A program made the translations under genes and the position numbers. A stretch of 22,131 nucleotides of DNA from CAZAYB01 sp964489215 (lineage in GTDB: Bacteria; Planctomycetota; Phycisphaerae; Sedimentisphaerales; Anaerohalosphaeraceae). A model generated the notes under the pieces. That model saw only the letters and a list, made by a program, of their open reading frames with translations, did not search any database and was not told where the DNA came from. This document shows, in pieces, positions 20,006-22,131 of this stretch. Location: assembly GCA_964489215.1 (NCBI GenBank), contig CAZAYB010000023.1:1-22131 (forward strand). The letters run 5' to 3'. How positions within the stretch are numbered: position 1 is the first letter of the stretch; the number at the start of each line of letters is the position of its first letter.

Positions 20006-22015
20006 TTAGTGTACTCTTTGGCCAGGTTTTGCGCCATCATCAACCTTCAGCATGAATATATCTGATCCGCCCGGTCCTGCAGCGAGAATCATTCCTTCGG
20101 AGACGCCAAACTTCATTTTTCTTGGTTTGAGGTTTGCGACACATACCACCATTTTGCCGATGAGCTGCTCGGGCTTATAGGCCTTTGAAATTCCGGCGAA
20201 TACGTTCTTTTTAACCGGTCCGATTTCAAGTTCGAGCCTTAGTAGTTTGTCTGCTCCTTCGACAGCTGAAGCGTTTGCGACTTTTGCAATTCTAAGGTCC
20301 ACTTTCATGAAATCCTCAAATGAACATTCCTCCTGAATCGGTTCATCCAGCCGGGGCTGGTCGGGCTGATTATTCCGGGGTTGCTGCTGTGCGCTTTCTT
20401 CAACCATTTTTTCTATCTTCTCCTTGTCAACTCTTTCTATAAGTCTCTGGAATTTGTTAATTTTACAATTTTGCATTACGGTTTCAACATCGTCAAAACC
20501 TAATGGTTCGACGTTGAGGAACTGTTCGACTTTTTTTGCGTATACCGGCAGAACCGGTTTCAAGTATACTGTGATTATTTTAACAGCGTTGATGACAGCA
20601 GTAAGTGTGGTTCTTGTTTTTTCGGGTTCTTGCTTTATCGTAACCCAGGGCTGTTTATTGTCAACATACCTGTTGCACTGATCTGCGAGGTTTGTAATCT
20701 TTCTTACAGCAGAGGCGTAATTTAAGGTTTCATAGTCTGCGATTATACTTGCTTTTAACTGTTTTAGAGTGTCAATGAGGTTTTTTCCCTCATCATCGAG
20801 GGTCCCGAGTTTGCTGTTGAGCTTTTTGTTTATCATTGGGCCGCTTCTGCTGGCGAGGTTAGCGAATTTACCAACCAGGTCAGAGTTTACCTTCAGTGCG
20901 AAATCCTCGAGGTTAAGATCGATATCGCTTATGTCGTCATTGAGCTTTGAGGCGTAGTAGTATCTTAGATATTCCGGGTCAAGATATTTCAGGTAGGTCT
21001 GAGCTTTAATGAAAGTTCCCTTACTTTTGCTCATTTTCTGTCCGTTGACGGTCAAAAATCCGTGAATGAAAAGTTTCTTTGCTGTTTTAAATTCCGATGC
21101 CATTAACATGGCCGGCCAGAAAAGGGCATGGAAATACATTATATCCTTACCGATAAAATGGTACAGCTCATAATCCTGGCCGTTCCATACCTTTTCAAAT
21201 TCCATATTATTTTGATCGCAATAATTTTTGCAGGAAGCCATATAGCCTATGGGAGCATCGAGCCATACATAGAAGTATTTGTTATCTTCTCCCGGGATTT
21301 TGAAACCGAAATACGGTCCGTCTCTTGATATGTCCCAGTCTCTAAGGCCCTGCTGGAACCACTCGTTGAGCTTATTGCTGACGGATTTCTGGACGTATCC
21401 TTCTTTTGCAAGTTTTTTCAAGTGCGGCTGGAAATCTGCAAGTTTGAAGAAGTAGTGCTCACTTTTTTTTGTAACGGGCTTTTTTCGGCAATTTGCGCAT
21501 TGAGCATCAATAAGTTCAGTAGGCTGGTAATGTGCCCCGCATGAATCGCAGGAGTCTCCGTACTGGTCGGGAGCATTGCATCTTGGGCAGGAGCCTTTTA
21601 TGTATCTGTCGGGCAGGAACATTTCGCAGCTTTGGCAGAAAGCCTGTTCGATCTGTTTTTTATGAATGGCGCCTTTTTCCAGTGCGCGTTTGTAAATCAG
21701 TTCACTCAGGGCCTTGTTTTCGGGGCTGTGTGTCGAGTAGTAATTGTCAAATTCAATGTGAAAGGCTTCGAAATCCCTGATGTGCTCATTGTGCATATTT
21801 TCGATGAGCTGTTCGGGTGTTATCCCTTCTTCCCGGGCCCTTATCATAACCGGTGTTCCGTGTGTGTCATCGGCGCAAAAGTATAGACATTGATTTGAAC
21901 AGGCTTTTTGGAAACGTACCCAAATATCGGTTTGCAGATATTCAATGAGGTGGCCGATATGAATTGACCCATTGGCATAGGGCAGTGCAGAAGTAACGAG
22001 AATTTTTCTTGTCAT
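20006..22015 (-). CDS. metG: Methionyl-tRNA synthetase with C-terminal tRNA-binding domain
   Basis: Charges initiator and elongator tRNA-Met with methionine. The 669-residue protein has the class I core: SALPYANGSIHIGHLIEYLQ with HIGH at 19-22, and KMSKS at 327-331 in NGQKMSKSKGTF. Its insert carries four Cys-x2-Cys knuckles (127/130, 143/146, 156/159, 173/176), which places it in the two-zinc MetRS group. The anticodon domain follows (VDNKQPW at 451-457). After a Gln/Pro-rich linker at about 540-562 comes the dimerising EMAP-II/Trbp111-type domain at 565-669 (FMKVDLRIAKV, ANLKPRKMKFGVSEGMILA). The start is ATG at 22015 with CCGGAG five bases upstream. An unidentified gene ends shortly upstream and the Minf_1886-type gene follows downstream, so all three may share a transcript. 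Confidence 0.98.
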   Translation of the reverse strand: MTRKILVTSALPYANGSIHIGHLIEYLQTDIWVRFQKACSNQCLYFCADDTHGTPVMIRAREEGITPEQLIENMHNEHIRDFEAFHIEFDNYYSTHSPENKALSELIYKRALEKGAIHKKQIEQAFCQSCEMFLPDRYIKGSCPRCNAPDQYGDSCDSCGAHYQPTELIDAQCANCRKKPVTKKSEHYFFKLADFQPHLKKLAKEGYVQKSVSNKLNEWFQQGLRDWDISRDGPYFGFKIPGEDNKYFYVWLDAPIGYMASCKNYCDQNNMEFEKVWNGQDYELYHFIGKDIMYFHALFWPAMLMASEFKTAKKLFIHGFLTVNGQKMSKSKGTFIKAQTYLKYLDPEYLRYYYASKLNDDISDIDLNLEDFALKVNSDLVGKFANLASRSGPMINKKLNSKLGTLDDEGKNLIDTLKQLKASIIADYETLNYASAVRKITNLADQCNRYVDNKQPWVTIKQEPEKTRTTLTAVINAVKIITVYLKPVLPVYAKKVEQFLNVEPLGFDDVETVMQNCKINKFQRLIERVDKEKIEKMVEESAQQQPRNNQPDQPRLDEPIQEECSFEDFMKVDLRIAKVANASAVEGADKLLRLELEIGPVKKNVFAGISKAYKPEQLIGKMVVCVANLKPRKMKFGVSEGMILAAGPGGSDIFMLKVDDGAKPGQRVH

Positions 22016-22032
22016 TTTTTCTCCGGGAAGAT

Positions 22033-22131
22033 TCAGCAGATTCTTTGGGTTTTATCCTTTGTTTCTATTGTTCTTTTTTCTACGGTTTTTTCCGCGTTTA
22101 TTTCTTTTTGAACGGTTTTTTCGGTTATTAT
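22033..22131 (-). CDS. 3' end of an unidentified gene upstream of metG (frame uncertain)
   Basis: The 116 bp upstream of metG are rich in Lys/Arg/Glu codons and look like the end of a coding region, but two frames are open. One ends at TGA 22033-22035 (17 bp before metG) and gives 32 residues such as EKTVQKEINAEKTVEKR. The other ends at TAA 22052-22054 and gives a very basic tail, NNRKNRSKRNKRGKNRRKK. The second resembles the basic tails of PSP1/RicT-type proteins, which sit near metG in some bacteria, but this is a guess. No function is assigned. Confidence 0.35.
   Translation of the reverse strand: MITEKTVQKEINAEKTVEKRTIETKDKTQRIC

Noticed and set aside
1..22131. Search for CRISPR arrays, tRNA or rRNA genes, transposases and phage genes
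   Set aside because: No regularly spaced repeats, no tRNA T-loop motifs outside coding regions, and no recognisable mobile-element proteins were seen.

Overview
The window looks like a draft-assembly piece (two runs of exactly 100 N) of a planctomycete chromosome, most likely a Phycisphaerae/Sedimentisphaerales-type organism. This is inference from the mix of a short PEP-CTERM protein, a secreted protein with dockerin-like repeats, a Minf_1886-type small protein and ordinary bacterial housekeeping genes. Nothing in the window looks like a phage, insertion sequence, CRISPR array, rRNA or tRNA.

Layout, left to right. (1) 1-8462, all minus strand: partial argS, rsfS (5' end lost in a gap), hppA (ion-pumping membrane pyrophosphatase), an arginine cluster transcribed argC > nitrilase-family hydrolase > argJ, then rplM > rpsI. 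rplM has a perfect-consensus promoter and rpsI is followed by a clear intrinsic terminator, which lies almost on top of a candidate argC promoter. (2) 8733-9755, minus: a membrane-anchored helical-repeat protein of unknown function with its own perfect-consensus promoter. (3) 10027-12241, minus: two secreted or surface proteins, a short PEP-CTERM protein whose body resembles a cohesin-like beta-sandwich, and a larger protein with two dockerin-like EF-hand pairs. (4) 12573-15975, plus: an 86-residue coiled-coil protein with its own promoter, dyad and terminator, then clpC with its promoter and terminator. (5) 16011-18235, minus: a C4 zinc-ribbon protein, an RNase HI-PurN fusion and a small membrane-anchored protein, apparently one operon. 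(6) 18392-19516, plus: an M20-family deacylase/peptidase, probably on a nearly leaderless mRNA, divergent from that operon. (7) 19570-22131, minus: the tail of an unidentified gene, metG with a C-terminal tRNA-binding domain, and a Minf_1886-type protein.

Most genes serve translation (argS, metG, rplM, rpsI, rsfS), arginine synthesis (argC, argJ), purine synthesis (purN domain), energy coupling (hppA) and protein quality control (clpC). The points most worth a second look are the RNase HI-PurN fusion beside a zinc-ribbon gene, a 26-bp palindromic repeat found at both convergent 3' junctions with each minus-strand stop codon inside it at the same place, the cohesin-like/dockerin-like neighbours with 5' leader hairpins, and the nitrilase inserted between argC and argJ.
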